38,969 bases of DNA from DATFWC01 sp045801465 (GTDB lineage: Bacteria; Pseudomonadota; Alphaproteobacteria; Rhizobiales; Xanthobacteraceae): NCBI GenBank assembly GCA_045801465.1, contig JBJMSU010000165.1, positions 1 to 38,969 of the forward strand, given 5' to 3'. The position numbers were made by a program, and so were the translations under genes. Positions 15,772-22,981 of the stretch are shown piece by piece; the stretch's first letter is position 1, and each line of letters begins with the position of its first letter. The notes under the pieces were generated by a model that worked only from the letters and a program-made list of their open reading frames with translations, was not told the DNA's origin and ran no database searches.

Positions 15772-16836
15772 TCAATACGGGAACGGCCACAGGCGGAGCT
15801 TTTCCTTCGCGATCGCCCACAGCCGCGCGAACCCGTGCGGCTCGACGATGAGGAAGAACACGATCAAAGCGCCAAACAGCATGAATTCGATGTGCGAAAT
15901 CGCCGCAGTCGACAGGCTGATGCCCAGGAGGCTGGGAAGCTGGTTGAGGAAGATGGGGGTCAGCACGATGAAGGCGGCGCCGAGAAACGAGCCGAGGATC
16001 GACCCCAGGCCGCCGATAATGATCATGAACAGGACCTGGAACGAGCGGTTGATGTCGAAGGCGAGCGGCTCCCACGAGCCGAGCCGCACGAAGCCCCACA
16101 GCGCCCCGGCCACGCCGATGTAGAAGGACGAGACCGCGAACGCAGAGAGCTTGGCAGACAGCGGCCGAATGCCGATGATCTCGGCGGCGATGTCCATGTC
16201 GCGCATCGCCATCCACATGCGTCCGATGCGGCCACGCACCAGGTGCGTGGCGCCAAGCGCGAGCACGGCGACGAGCGAGAGCACCAGGAGGTAACGCCGC
16301 GCCGGCGTATCGACCGGGATGCCGAAGAGCTCCAACTGCCCGACCGCCACCGAACCCGAGGGCGCATAGTTGGTGAACCACTTCACACGGGCAAAGGCCC
16401 ATTCCAGGAAGAACTGCGCGGCCAATGTCGCCACCGCCAGATAGAACCCCTTGATGCGCAGCGAAGGCAGGCCGAACACGATGCCCACCAGGGTCGCCAT
16501 GGCGCCGCCGAACAGCAGCACCACGATGAGGTTCACGTCGGGAACGCGGAGAGCAAGATTGTAGGCCGCATAGGCGCCGACCGCCATGAAGCCGCCGGTG
16601 CCGAGCGACAATTGCCCGCAATAGCCGGTCAGGATGTTGAGCCCAATCGCGGCGAGCGAAAGGATGAGAACCGGGATCAGCACCTCGGTATAGACATACT
16701 GGTTGGCGAAGAGCGGCACGCCGAGGAACGCGAAAGCCACCGCCAGCCAGACGAACCAGCGGTCCTGCACGATCGGAAAGATGGCCTGATCGGCCGCATA
16801 CGAGGTCTTGAACTGCCCGACTTCGCGGTAGAGCAT
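15772..16836 (-). CDS. livM: Liv-type ABC transporter permease (LivM-like)
   Basis: A 354-residue inner-membrane permease. After a 25-residue polar N-terminus it has about 8-10 hydrophobic helices. LivM signatures include LAAIGLNILTGYCGQLSLGT, FGLPSLRIKGFYLAVATLAA, the EAA-like GRMWMAMRDMDIAAEIIGI coupling segment and IIGGLGSILGSFLGA. It pairs with LivH to form the channel. ATG at 16836 lies three bases after the LivH stop, so the two are coupled. The C-terminal RLWAIAKEKLRLWPFPY is typical of this subgroup. Confidence 0.94.
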   Translation of the reverse strand: MLYREVGQFKTSYAADQAIFPIVQDRWFVWLAVAFAFLGVPLFANQYVYTEVLIPVLILSLAAIGLNILTGYCGQLSLGTGGFMAVGAYAAYNLALRVPDVNLIVVLLFGGAMATLVGIVFGLPSLRIKGFYLAVATLAAQFFLEWAFARVKWFTNYAPSGSVAVGQLELFGIPVDTPARRYLLVLSLVAVLALGATHLVRGRIGRMWMAMRDMDIAAEIIGIRPLSAKLSAFAVSSFYIGVAGALWGFVRLGSWEPLAFDINRSFQVLFMIIIGGLGSILGSFLGAAFIVLTPIFLNQLPSLLGISLSTAAISHIEFMLFGALIVFFLIVEPHGFARLWAIAKEKLRLWPFPY

Positions 16837-16839
16837 TGG

Positions 16840-17760
16840 TCAAATCCGTTCGATGATCTTTTCGCCGAACAGGCCCTGCGGACGCACCAACAGAAACATG
16901 AGCGCGAGCACGTAGGCGAACCAGTTTTCGATCCCGCCGCCGGCAAGATCGAACCAGCGGATGAGCACCGGTCCCAGCAGCACCTCGGCGAGCTTCTCGC
17001 CGGCACCGATGATGAGGCCGCCGACCACCGCGCCGGGAATCGAGGTGAACCCGCCGAGGATCAGCACCGGCAGAGCCTTGAGTGCGACCAGCGAGATGGA
17101 GAACTGGACGCCGAGCTTGGCGCCCCAGATCATGCCGGCGACCAAGGCGACGATGCCGGACACCGCCCACACCATCAGCCAGATGCGGTTGAGGGGAATG
17201 CCCACGGATTGCGCCGCCTGGTGGTCGTCGGCGACCGCGCGCAGTGCCCGGCCGACGCGCGTCACGTGGAAGAAGATTGCCAGCACGGCAACCATGATGG
17301 CGCAGATCACCGCGGCGACGAGTTCAGTGGGGTCGATCAGCAGGCCGCCCGGAAAGACGGATTCAAGGATGAAGATCGGGTTTTGCGGCAGGCCCAGGTT
17401 GATCTTGTAGATGTCGCTGCCCCACACGCTCTGGCCGAAGCCGTCGAGGAAGTAGGTGATGCCCAGTGTCGCCATGAACAGGATGATTCCTTCCTGGTTC
17501 ACGAGGTGGCGCAGCACCAGGAACTCGATCGCGTAGGCGAGCGCGATCATCACCAGCACGCTCAAGGCCAGCGCCAGCGCGAACGGCATAATCTCGGAAA
17601 GCCGTGCGAGCGAGAGCGCCGCGAACAGCACCATCGCGCCTTGTGCGAAGTTGAAAACGCCCGAGGCCTTGAAGATCAGCACGAAGCCGAGCGCCACCAG
17701 CGAGTACAGCGTGCCGGTGAGAAGGCCGCCGATCAGGGTTTCCAGGATCGGGCCCAGCAT
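16840..17760 (-). CDS. livH: Liv-type ABC transporter permease (LivH-like)
   Basis: A 306-residue inner-membrane permease with about 8 helices. Landmarks are LIGGLLTGTLYSLVALGFVL near the N-terminus, FNFAQGAMVLFAA, the cytoplasmic coupling region TRVGRALRAVADDHQAAQSV, LKALPVLILGGFTSIPGAVV and a C-terminal LVRPQGLFGEKIIERI. ATG at 17760 has a GAGG ribosome site and lies 7 bases after the livG stop; the open frame extends further upstream only in antisense-like sequence. It forms the transport channel with LivM. Confidence 0.95.
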   Translation of the reverse strand: MLGPILETLIGGLLTGTLYSLVALGFVLIFKASGVFNFAQGAMVLFAALSLARLSEIMPFALALALSVLVMIALAYAIEFLVLRHLVNQEGIILFMATLGITYFLDGFGQSVWGSDIYKINLGLPQNPIFILESVFPGGLLIDPTELVAAVICAIMVAVLAIFFHVTRVGRALRAVADDHQAAQSVGIPLNRIWLMVWAVSGIVALVAGMIWGAKLGVQFSISLVALKALPVLILGGFTSIPGAVVGGLIIGAGEKLAEVLLGPVLIRWFDLAGGGIENWFAYVLALMFLLVRPQGLFGEKIIERI

Positions 17761-17767
17761 CGCCGCC

Positions 17768-18568
17768 TCAATGAGCCACGCCGAGATAGGCGTCGATGAC
17801 GGCCTGATCGCTCTGCACCTCGGCCGGCGTGCCGTCGGCGATCTTGACGCCGTGATCCAGCACGACGATCCGATCCGATAGATCCATGACCACGCCCATG
17901 TCATGCTCGATCAACGCGATCGTCGTGCCGAAATGATTGTTCACATCGATGATGAAGCGCGACATGTCCTCCTTCTCTTCCATGTTCATGCCGGCCATCG
18001 GCTCGTCGAGCAGGAGGAGCTCGGGTTCCATGGCGAGCGCGCGGCCGAGCTCGACCCGCTTCTGCAGGCCATAGGGCAGCTTGCCGACCGGGATTTTTCG
18101 GATGTGCGGTATCTGCAGGAAGTCGATGATGTCTTCGACGCGCCGGCGGTGCTCGACCTCTTCGCTCAGCGCAGGGCCGTAGCGGATGAGCTGCCAGAAG
18201 AAGCCCCGGCGCATCTTGAGCGCGCGTCCGGCCATGATGTTGTCGAGCGCCGTCATGCCTTTGAACAGAGCGACGTTCTGGAATGTGCGGGCGATGCCGT
18301 CGCGCGCCGCCTCGAATGGCCGCATCCTTGCGCGCGTTGCCCCCTTGAAGGCGATGCGGCCCTGTTGGGGCGAGTAGAAGCCGTTGATGACGTTGAGCAT
18401 CGAGGTCTTGCCGGCGCCGTTCGGGCCGATGATGGCGCGAATTTCGCCGCGACGGATATCGAACGAGACGTCGCGCAGCGCCTTCACGCCGCCGAAGGCG
18501 AGCGAGACGTTATCGGCTGCGAGCAAGACCTCCCGGACGCCGACGTCACGGGCGGCCACAGCCGTCAT
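17768..18568 (-). CDS. livG: Liv-type ABC transporter ATPase (LivG-like)
   Basis: The 266-residue first ATPase of the importer. It has Walker A GPNGAGKTS (48-56), the Q-loop in ARTFQNVALFKGMTALDN, a LivG-type signature LPYGLQKRVELGRAL, Walker B LLLLDEPMAGMN and the switch histidine in IALIEHDMGVVM. A short insertion (MRRGFFWQLIRYGPAL) is common in this subgroup. ATG at 18568 overlaps the stop of the acyl-CoA synthetase gene by four bases (ATGA), which ties the transporter to that enzyme at the translational level. Confidence 0.95.
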   Translation of the reverse strand: MTAVAARDVGVREVLLAADNVSLAFGGVKALRDVSFDIRRGEIRAIIGPNGAGKTSMLNVINGFYSPQQGRIAFKGATRARMRPFEAARDGIARTFQNVALFKGMTALDNIMAGRALKMRRGFFWQLIRYGPALSEEVEHRRRVEDIIDFLQIPHIRKIPVGKLPYGLQKRVELGRALAMEPELLLLDEPMAGMNMEEKEDMSRFIIDVNNHFGTTIALIEHDMGVVMDLSDRIVVLDHGVKIADGTPAEVQSDQAVIDAYLGVAH

Positions 18569-20631
18569 GCGGCTTTCTCCAGCGACGCCGCTTCTGCCGT
18601 CCTCACGTCGCGAATCTTGACGCGCGCATTCATCATGCCCCGGCGGCCGTCCTCGAACGTCACCTCGGTGGCGATCGCGGCCTCGGCCGAGCCGTCGTAC
18701 AGCGCGTTGACGAGCGACGCATAGCGCTCGGCAATGAAGCCGCGGCGCACTTTCAAGGTGCGGGTCAACTCGCCGTCGTCGGGGTCGAGCTCCTTGTGCA
18801 GCACGAGGAAGCGCCGGATCTGCGCCGAGCCCATGACGCCCTCCTCCGCCAGCGAGCGGTTCACCTCCTCGATATGGCGTTCGATCATGGCGTAGATGGC
18901 CGGGTGCCCGGCAAGCTCCTGGTAGGAGCCGTACGAAACGTTGTTGCGCTCGGCCCAGCTGCCCACCGCCGTCAGGTCGATGTTGACCATCACGCAAACG
19001 GCATCGCGCGCGTCGCCGAACGCCACCGCCTCCTTGATATTCGGATAGAACTTGAGCTTGTTCTCGATGTACTTGGGCGCGAACAGCGTGCCGTCGTTGA
19101 GGCGTCCGACGTCCTTGGCGCGGTCGATGATCTTCAAGTGTCCGGTCCTGCTGTCAAAGAAGCCGGCATCGCCGGTGCGTACCCAGCCGTCCGCCGTCTT
19201 GGTCTCGGCGGTCTTCTCCGGGTCCTTGTAGTAGCCGACGAACACGCCGGGCGACCGGAACAGCACCTCGCCGTTTTCCGCCACCTTCACCTCGACGTCG
19301 AAGTTGGGCTTGCCGACCGTGTCGGCATAGATCTCGCCGTCCGGCTGCGCCGTGATATAGACGGCGGCCTCGGTGGCTCCATAGAGCTGCTTCAGGTTGA
19401 TTCCGAGCGCACGAAAGAAGCGGAAGATTTCCGGCCCGATCGCCTCGCCCGCCGTATAGGCGACGCGGATGCGCGAGAGCCCGAACCGATTCTTGAGCGG
19501 CCCATACACCAGGAGCTCGCCCGCCCAATAGAGCAGGCGCGCATGGAGCGGCACCTTCTCGCCGTTGAGGATCTTCTCGCCGAAGCGGCGCGCGAGATCG
19601 ATGAAGAAATGGAACATTCGCCGCTTGATCGCGCTGGCATCTTCCATGCGCACCATGGTGAGGGTGATCAGGTTCTCGTAGATGCGCGGCGGCGCGAACG
19701 CATAGGTCGTGCCGATCTCGCGCCGGTCCTCGACCACGGTCTCGGCCGTCTCCGGGCAATTGACACAGAAGCCCGCATCATAGGACTGGGCATAGGAGAA
19801 GATGTGGTCGCCGACCCAGGCGAGCGGCAGATAGGCGATCACCTGCTCGTCGGCGCCGAGCTTGTCGTAGGCGTTGCCGTTGTGGGCCGAGATCAGGATG
19901 TTCTCGTGGGAGAGCATCACGCCCTTCGGCCGGCCGGTCGTGCCGGACGTGTAGAGAATGATGGCGAGATCGCTGCCGTTTCCGGCGGCGACCTCTTCTT
20001 CCCAGTTCTGCAACCGGGTTGCATCTTCGGCGAGGGCCGTGCGTGCGGTTTTCTGCACGTCGTCGATCGATGTCAGCGATGCGTGATCGTAGTCGCGCAA
20101 GCCGCGCGGCTCGTCGTAGACGATATGCGCAAGCCGCGAGAGCCTCTCCTTGATGGACCAGATCTTGTCGACCTGCTCCTGGTCTTCGACGATTGCGAGC
20201 GTGACCTCGGCGTGCTCGAGCACGTAAGCCATCTCCTCGGCGACCGAGTCGGCATAGAGCGGCACCGGCACGGCGCCGAGCGCCTGGCCGGCGCACATCG
20301 CCCAATAGAGCCGGGGCTTGTTGCGGCCGATGACGGCGAAATGATCGCCGCGCTTGAGGCCGAGCGCTGAGAGACCGACCGAGAAGGCGATGACCTCGTC
20401 GCGCACTTGTGCCCACGTCCATGTCTGCCAGATGCCGAGGTCCTTGTGCCGGATCGCCGGACGCTCGGCGAAAATTACGGCATTGCGGATGAGCAGCTTG
20501 GGAAACGTGTCGACGGCGGGCGCACCCATGGGAGCGGCCTGCGTGCCGCTGCGAGCGGCCGCCGCGCCGGCGTGAGCGGTGTCCCCTCGCGCCGTATATG
20601 GATGTGCTTGCGCGGTGGCGATGTCCACCAC
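18565..20631 (-). CDS. Long-chain-fatty-acid--CoA ligase family (AMP-binding) enzyme
   Basis: An acyl-CoA synthetase of 688 residues that activates a carboxylic acid with ATP and CoA. The adenylation motifs are intact: IILYTSGTTGRPKGVMLSHE (P-loop), LYGATEAAVYI, DGWVRTGDAGFF, IDRAKDVGRLNDGTLFAP and the C-terminal lysine in GELTRTLKVRR. GTG at 20631, behind AGAGGGG, is the chosen start; GTG at 20655 or 20628 is possible, and homologues usually align from DTFPKLLIRNA onward. It is the first gene of the operon with livGHM, the binding protein and livF, so it probably traps the imported acid as a CoA thioester. Chain length and nature of the substrate are not deducible. Confidence 0.92.
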   Translation of the reverse strand: MVDIATAQAHPYTARGDTAHAGAAAARSGTQAAPMGAPAVDTFPKLLIRNAVIFAERPAIRHKDLGIWQTWTWAQVRDEVIAFSVGLSALGLKRGDHFAVIGRNKPRLYWAMCAGQALGAVPVPLYADSVAEEMAYVLEHAEVTLAIVEDQEQVDKIWSIKERLSRLAHIVYDEPRGLRDYDHASLTSIDDVQKTARTALAEDATRLQNWEEEVAAGNGSDLAIILYTSGTTGRPKGVMLSHENILISAHNGNAYDKLGADEQVIAYLPLAWVGDHIFSYAQSYDAGFCVNCPETAETVVEDRREIGTTYAFAPPRIYENLITLTMVRMEDASAIKRRMFHFFIDLARRFGEKILNGEKVPLHARLLYWAGELLVYGPLKNRFGLSRIRVAYTAGEAIGPEIFRFFRALGINLKQLYGATEAAVYITAQPDGEIYADTVGKPNFDVEVKVAENGEVLFRSPGVFVGYYKDPEKTAETKTADGWVRTGDAGFFDSRTGHLKIIDRAKDVGRLNDGTLFAPKYIENKLKFYPNIKEAVAFGDARDAVCVMVNIDLTAVGSWAERNNVSYGSYQELAGHPAIYAMIERHIEEVNRSLAEEGVMGSAQIRRFLVLHKELDPDDGELTRTLKVRRGFIAERYASLVNALYDGSAEAAIATEVTFEDGRRGMMNARVKIRDVRTAEAASLEKAA

Positions 20632-20678
20632 GGCGACCCCTCTGGTTGTTCCCACGCGCCCGCCCGGCGCAAGTCGTA

Positions 20679-20708
20679 CCCGCCGCCGCGCGGCGGGCCC
20701 TTTTTCTT
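20679..20708 (+). terminator. Terminator-shaped hairpin upstream of the acyl-CoA synthetase operon (plus-strand orientation)
   Basis: CCCGCCGC (20679-20686) pairs with GCGGCGGG (20690-20697) around a 3-base loop, followed on the plus strand by CCCTTTTTCTT. No plus-strand gene lies upstream, only sequence antisense to the minus-strand operon. On the minus strand the same stem has its run of As on the 5' side, between the TadG-like stop (20817) and the synthetase start. It may block antisense transcription or act weakly in both directions. Confidence 0.55.
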
Positions 20709-20816
20709 CGGTATGAAACGACCGGGAGGGGCGGTCAAGCCTTTACCGCCGGCAATCCCGGCGCGGCCGAGCGCTCCGCCGCGAATGGACGGGGCCAACG
20801 GACGACGAGGGCGTTG

Positions 20817-22154
20817 TTAGTTGGTGAGCGAGACTTGGCCGACAGGTCCCACGCCTTTGGGGACCGGTACCTCGGTGGCGCTGTAGTCGGAATTGAGGAC
20901 GAGGTTCGGGCCGTCATGCAGATCGATGCGCCGCACGACCAGGACCGTGTAGGCCGATTTGTCGGCGATGGGTTTGGTGGCATCGATGATCAACCGGCCT
21001 TGCGGCATGTAGATCGTGCCCAGCAGCAGCCGCGCATTGTCGCTCAGGATCTTATGCTCCCGCGGGGGTCTATCTCCTCCCAAGAGCGCGCCGATGAGCG
21101 GGATCGGCAACGGAAACGGCGGGATGGCGAGCGCAGGCGCGCCGGTGGGATCGTCGAAAATCAAGATCCCGGCCAGCGGACCGTCTTTGGGGGCCGACAG
21201 GCTGATCGTGCTCGCCGTGGCGAACGTCAGGTTGGCGCGTCGGCCTTTCAGGTAGATGGCGACATCCGTTCCCTGCATGGTGCCGCCTCTATCGACGATC
21301 AGCGGCCCGTCCTTGATGGTATAGATGCCTCTCGCGAGGGTGACCTCTGCGCCGTTGGTGATCTTCAGGCCATTGCAATACACGCCGGGACGAAGCACCT
21401 CGGTTCCGCCGCGGATGACCATATCGGTGAAGGTGCAGGTGCTGTCACCCGGAGGAGCGCGCGAGGCGAGCGGGTCATCCATCTTCGGGCAATCGAGCAC
21501 CGGGTCGGGCTTGAGGTGAGCGCCTGCCGTCGTGGCCTTGCCGCCGGCTGTGCAAATAAGGCCGGCGGTCAAGACCGCCTCGTTCTGGGCTTGCAGGCCC
21601 CCCGCGCTCTTGGAGTTGGAATAGACCATGCAACCGGTCGCCGTCATCATCGCCGACTGCTCGAGCTCGACGGTGGCCGGCGCCTTCTCGTCCAGCGCCA
21701 GCAGGCACAGCGGCAACGTGGCACTCAGCTTCGCGGTGGCACTCGTCCGCACATGCACGTTGCCGTCCCAGAGCAACCGGCCGATCGTGAGCGCGACGTC
21801 TTTCTCCAGGACGACCCTGACGGTCAGGGCCTTGTCATCGACCGTGGGCGTCACCGCGACATCAGTCAACCGATCCTTGACGTAGTTTCGCGCCACGGCG
21901 GCCACCGTATCCCGGGTCGCCTTGGCCATCTGGAACTCGCGCGCGGCGGCTATTGCCGCCGAGTCGGCAACGGATTGCATCTTGGCTCGCGTCGCGACCG
22001 TGGCGGAGTAGTCGACGGCAGCGCCGACGGCTCCGAACAGAACCGGGGCGGCGAGCCCGAAGACGATGGCGACATTTGCCGAATTGTTACTTGCAAGCGC
22101 CCGGCAAGATCTCGCAACGAAGAAACGGGCCTGCTTGACGCGATCAAGGAACAT
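20817..22154 (-). CDS. Tad-domain pilus-assembly protein (TadG-like), orphan
   Basis: A 445-residue protein with the TadE/TadG-type N-terminal anchor: a short cytoplasmic head, then ANVAIVFGLAAPVLFGAVGA (membrane helix) and the conserved DYSATVATRAKMQSVADSAA. The extracytoplasmic part has paired cysteines (PLCLLALD, ATGCMVYSNS, LICTAGG, VLDCPKMDDPL) typical of Rhizobiales TadG relatives. It ends in a repetitive beta-rich region (GVYCNGLKITNGAEVTLARG, then YTIKDGPLIVDRGGTM) that could form a beta-helix. No von Willebrand A domain is obvious. ATG at 22154 has a GAGGAC site and lies 11 bp after the receiver-protein stop. No other tad/cpa genes occur in the window. Confidence 0.88.
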   Translation of the reverse strand: MFLDRVKQARFFVARSCRALASNNSANVAIVFGLAAPVLFGAVGAAVDYSATVATRAKMQSVADSAAIAAAREFQMAKATRDTVAAVARNYVKDRLTDVAVTPTVDDKALTVRVVLEKDVALTIGRLLWDGNVHVRTSATAKLSATLPLCLLALDEKAPATVELEQSAMMTATGCMVYSNSKSAGGLQAQNEAVLTAGLICTAGGKATTAGAHLKPDPVLDCPKMDDPLASRAPPGDSTCTFTDMVIRGGTEVLRPGVYCNGLKITNGAEVTLARGIYTIKDGPLIVDRGGTMQGTDVAIYLKGRRANLTFATASTISLSAPKDGPLAGILIFDDPTGAPALAIPPFPLPIPLIGALLGGDRPPREHKILSDNARLLLGTIYMPQGRLIIDATKPIADKSAYTVLVVRRIDLHDGPNLVLNSDYSATEVPVPKGVGPVGQVSLTN

Positions 22155-22165
22155 TGCTCGGGTCC

Positions 22166-22864
22166 TCACGCCAGAACCGACGCGGCCGCCGCGGCCGCGG
22201 ACGCATCCACCGGGGTCGTGTGGTCCGTTAATGGGTCGCACTGTGCAAGCGCACGCGAGGCCAACGCTGCGATCCGCTGCACGGCCGCCTGCGTGGACGA
22301 CCCGCTGCCGTGGCAGGTCTCGGCATCCCGCAGGATGGCCTGCAGGGCGTTCCGGTATTCCACCTCGAAGGCCAACGGCGCACCGTGGCACGGCGCCTCC
22401 TCGGCGACCCCGTGATGAGGTGCGCCTGTGCGCTCGCGCTCGAGCTGGCTCGACCGCAGCACACAACGGACGTGGTAGCTCAACAGGCGCCAATTGACCG
22501 GCTTGGCGATGAAGGAATTGGCGCCGAGGCTGTAGGCGCGGTCGATGGTGACGATGTCCTCATGCCCGGTGAGCATCATGACGGACACATGCCGGAGCTT
22601 GGGTTCCGCGCGGATTTTCTCCAGCAGGGAGAATCCGTCGGGCCCGGGCATGACGATATCCAGAAGGACAACGTCGAAATGTCCGCTCGTCAGCATCGAC
22701 CATGCGGTCGCGCCGTCGGGGGCCGTCTCGATCACGGCGCTGGGCGACGACAGGTGGACCGTCGCGAATTCCAGCAGGATCGGATCGTCGTCAACGACGA
22801 GGACCCTGGTGGGCTCATCGAGAACGAAGGTCCAAGCGCTTCGTTTCACTGCACCGATGTCCAT
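22166..22864 (-). CDS. Response regulator with receiver domain and unassigned C-terminal region
   Basis: A 232-residue protein. Residues about 20-138 form a complete CheY-like receiver: acidic pocket VVDDD (24-28), phospho-acceptor Asp69 in VVLLDIVMPGPDG, switch Thr99 and conserved Lys121 in FIAKPVNW. The last 90 residues are helical, then Ala-rich, with several His and Cys, and match no DNA-binding or enzymatic output that I recognise. It may act by protein contact or as a phosphate relay or sink. ATG at 22864 has a GAGGCGC site. It leads the operon with the TadG-like gene and is divergent from the hybrid kinase, its likely partner. Confidence 0.9.
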   Translation of the reverse strand: MDIGAVKRSAWTFVLDEPTRVLVVDDDPILLEFATVHLSSPSAVIETAPDGATAWSMLTSGHFDVVLLDIVMPGPDGFSLLEKIRAEPKLRHVSVMMLTGHEDIVTIDRAYSLGANSFIAKPVNWRLLSYHVRCVLRSSQLERERTGAPHHGVAEEAPCHGAPLAFEVEYRNALQAILRDAETCHGSGSSTQAAVQRIAALASRALAQCDPLTDHTTPVDASAAAAAASVLA

Positions 22865-22981
22865 TGTGCGCCTCTGACCCTACCGTTAGGGCACCAACTG
22901 CTAAATTGCGGTTTGAATTCACGCTTCTTTATGGATCGACGCGTTAGGTCTTTGTTCACGACGAGGCACCGAGGCTCTGCC

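Noticed and set aside
15835..17799. Plus-strand open frame of 654 codons opposite livM and livH
   Set aside because: Very rich in His, Glu, Asp and Arg, as expected for the complement of membrane-protein codons; not a protein family.
13432..20631. Branched-chain amino-acid transporter as a firm substrate call
   Set aside because: The subunits are Liv-type, but the coupled acyl-CoA synthetase and the larger binding protein point to an organic acid. Only the fold, not the substrate, is supported.
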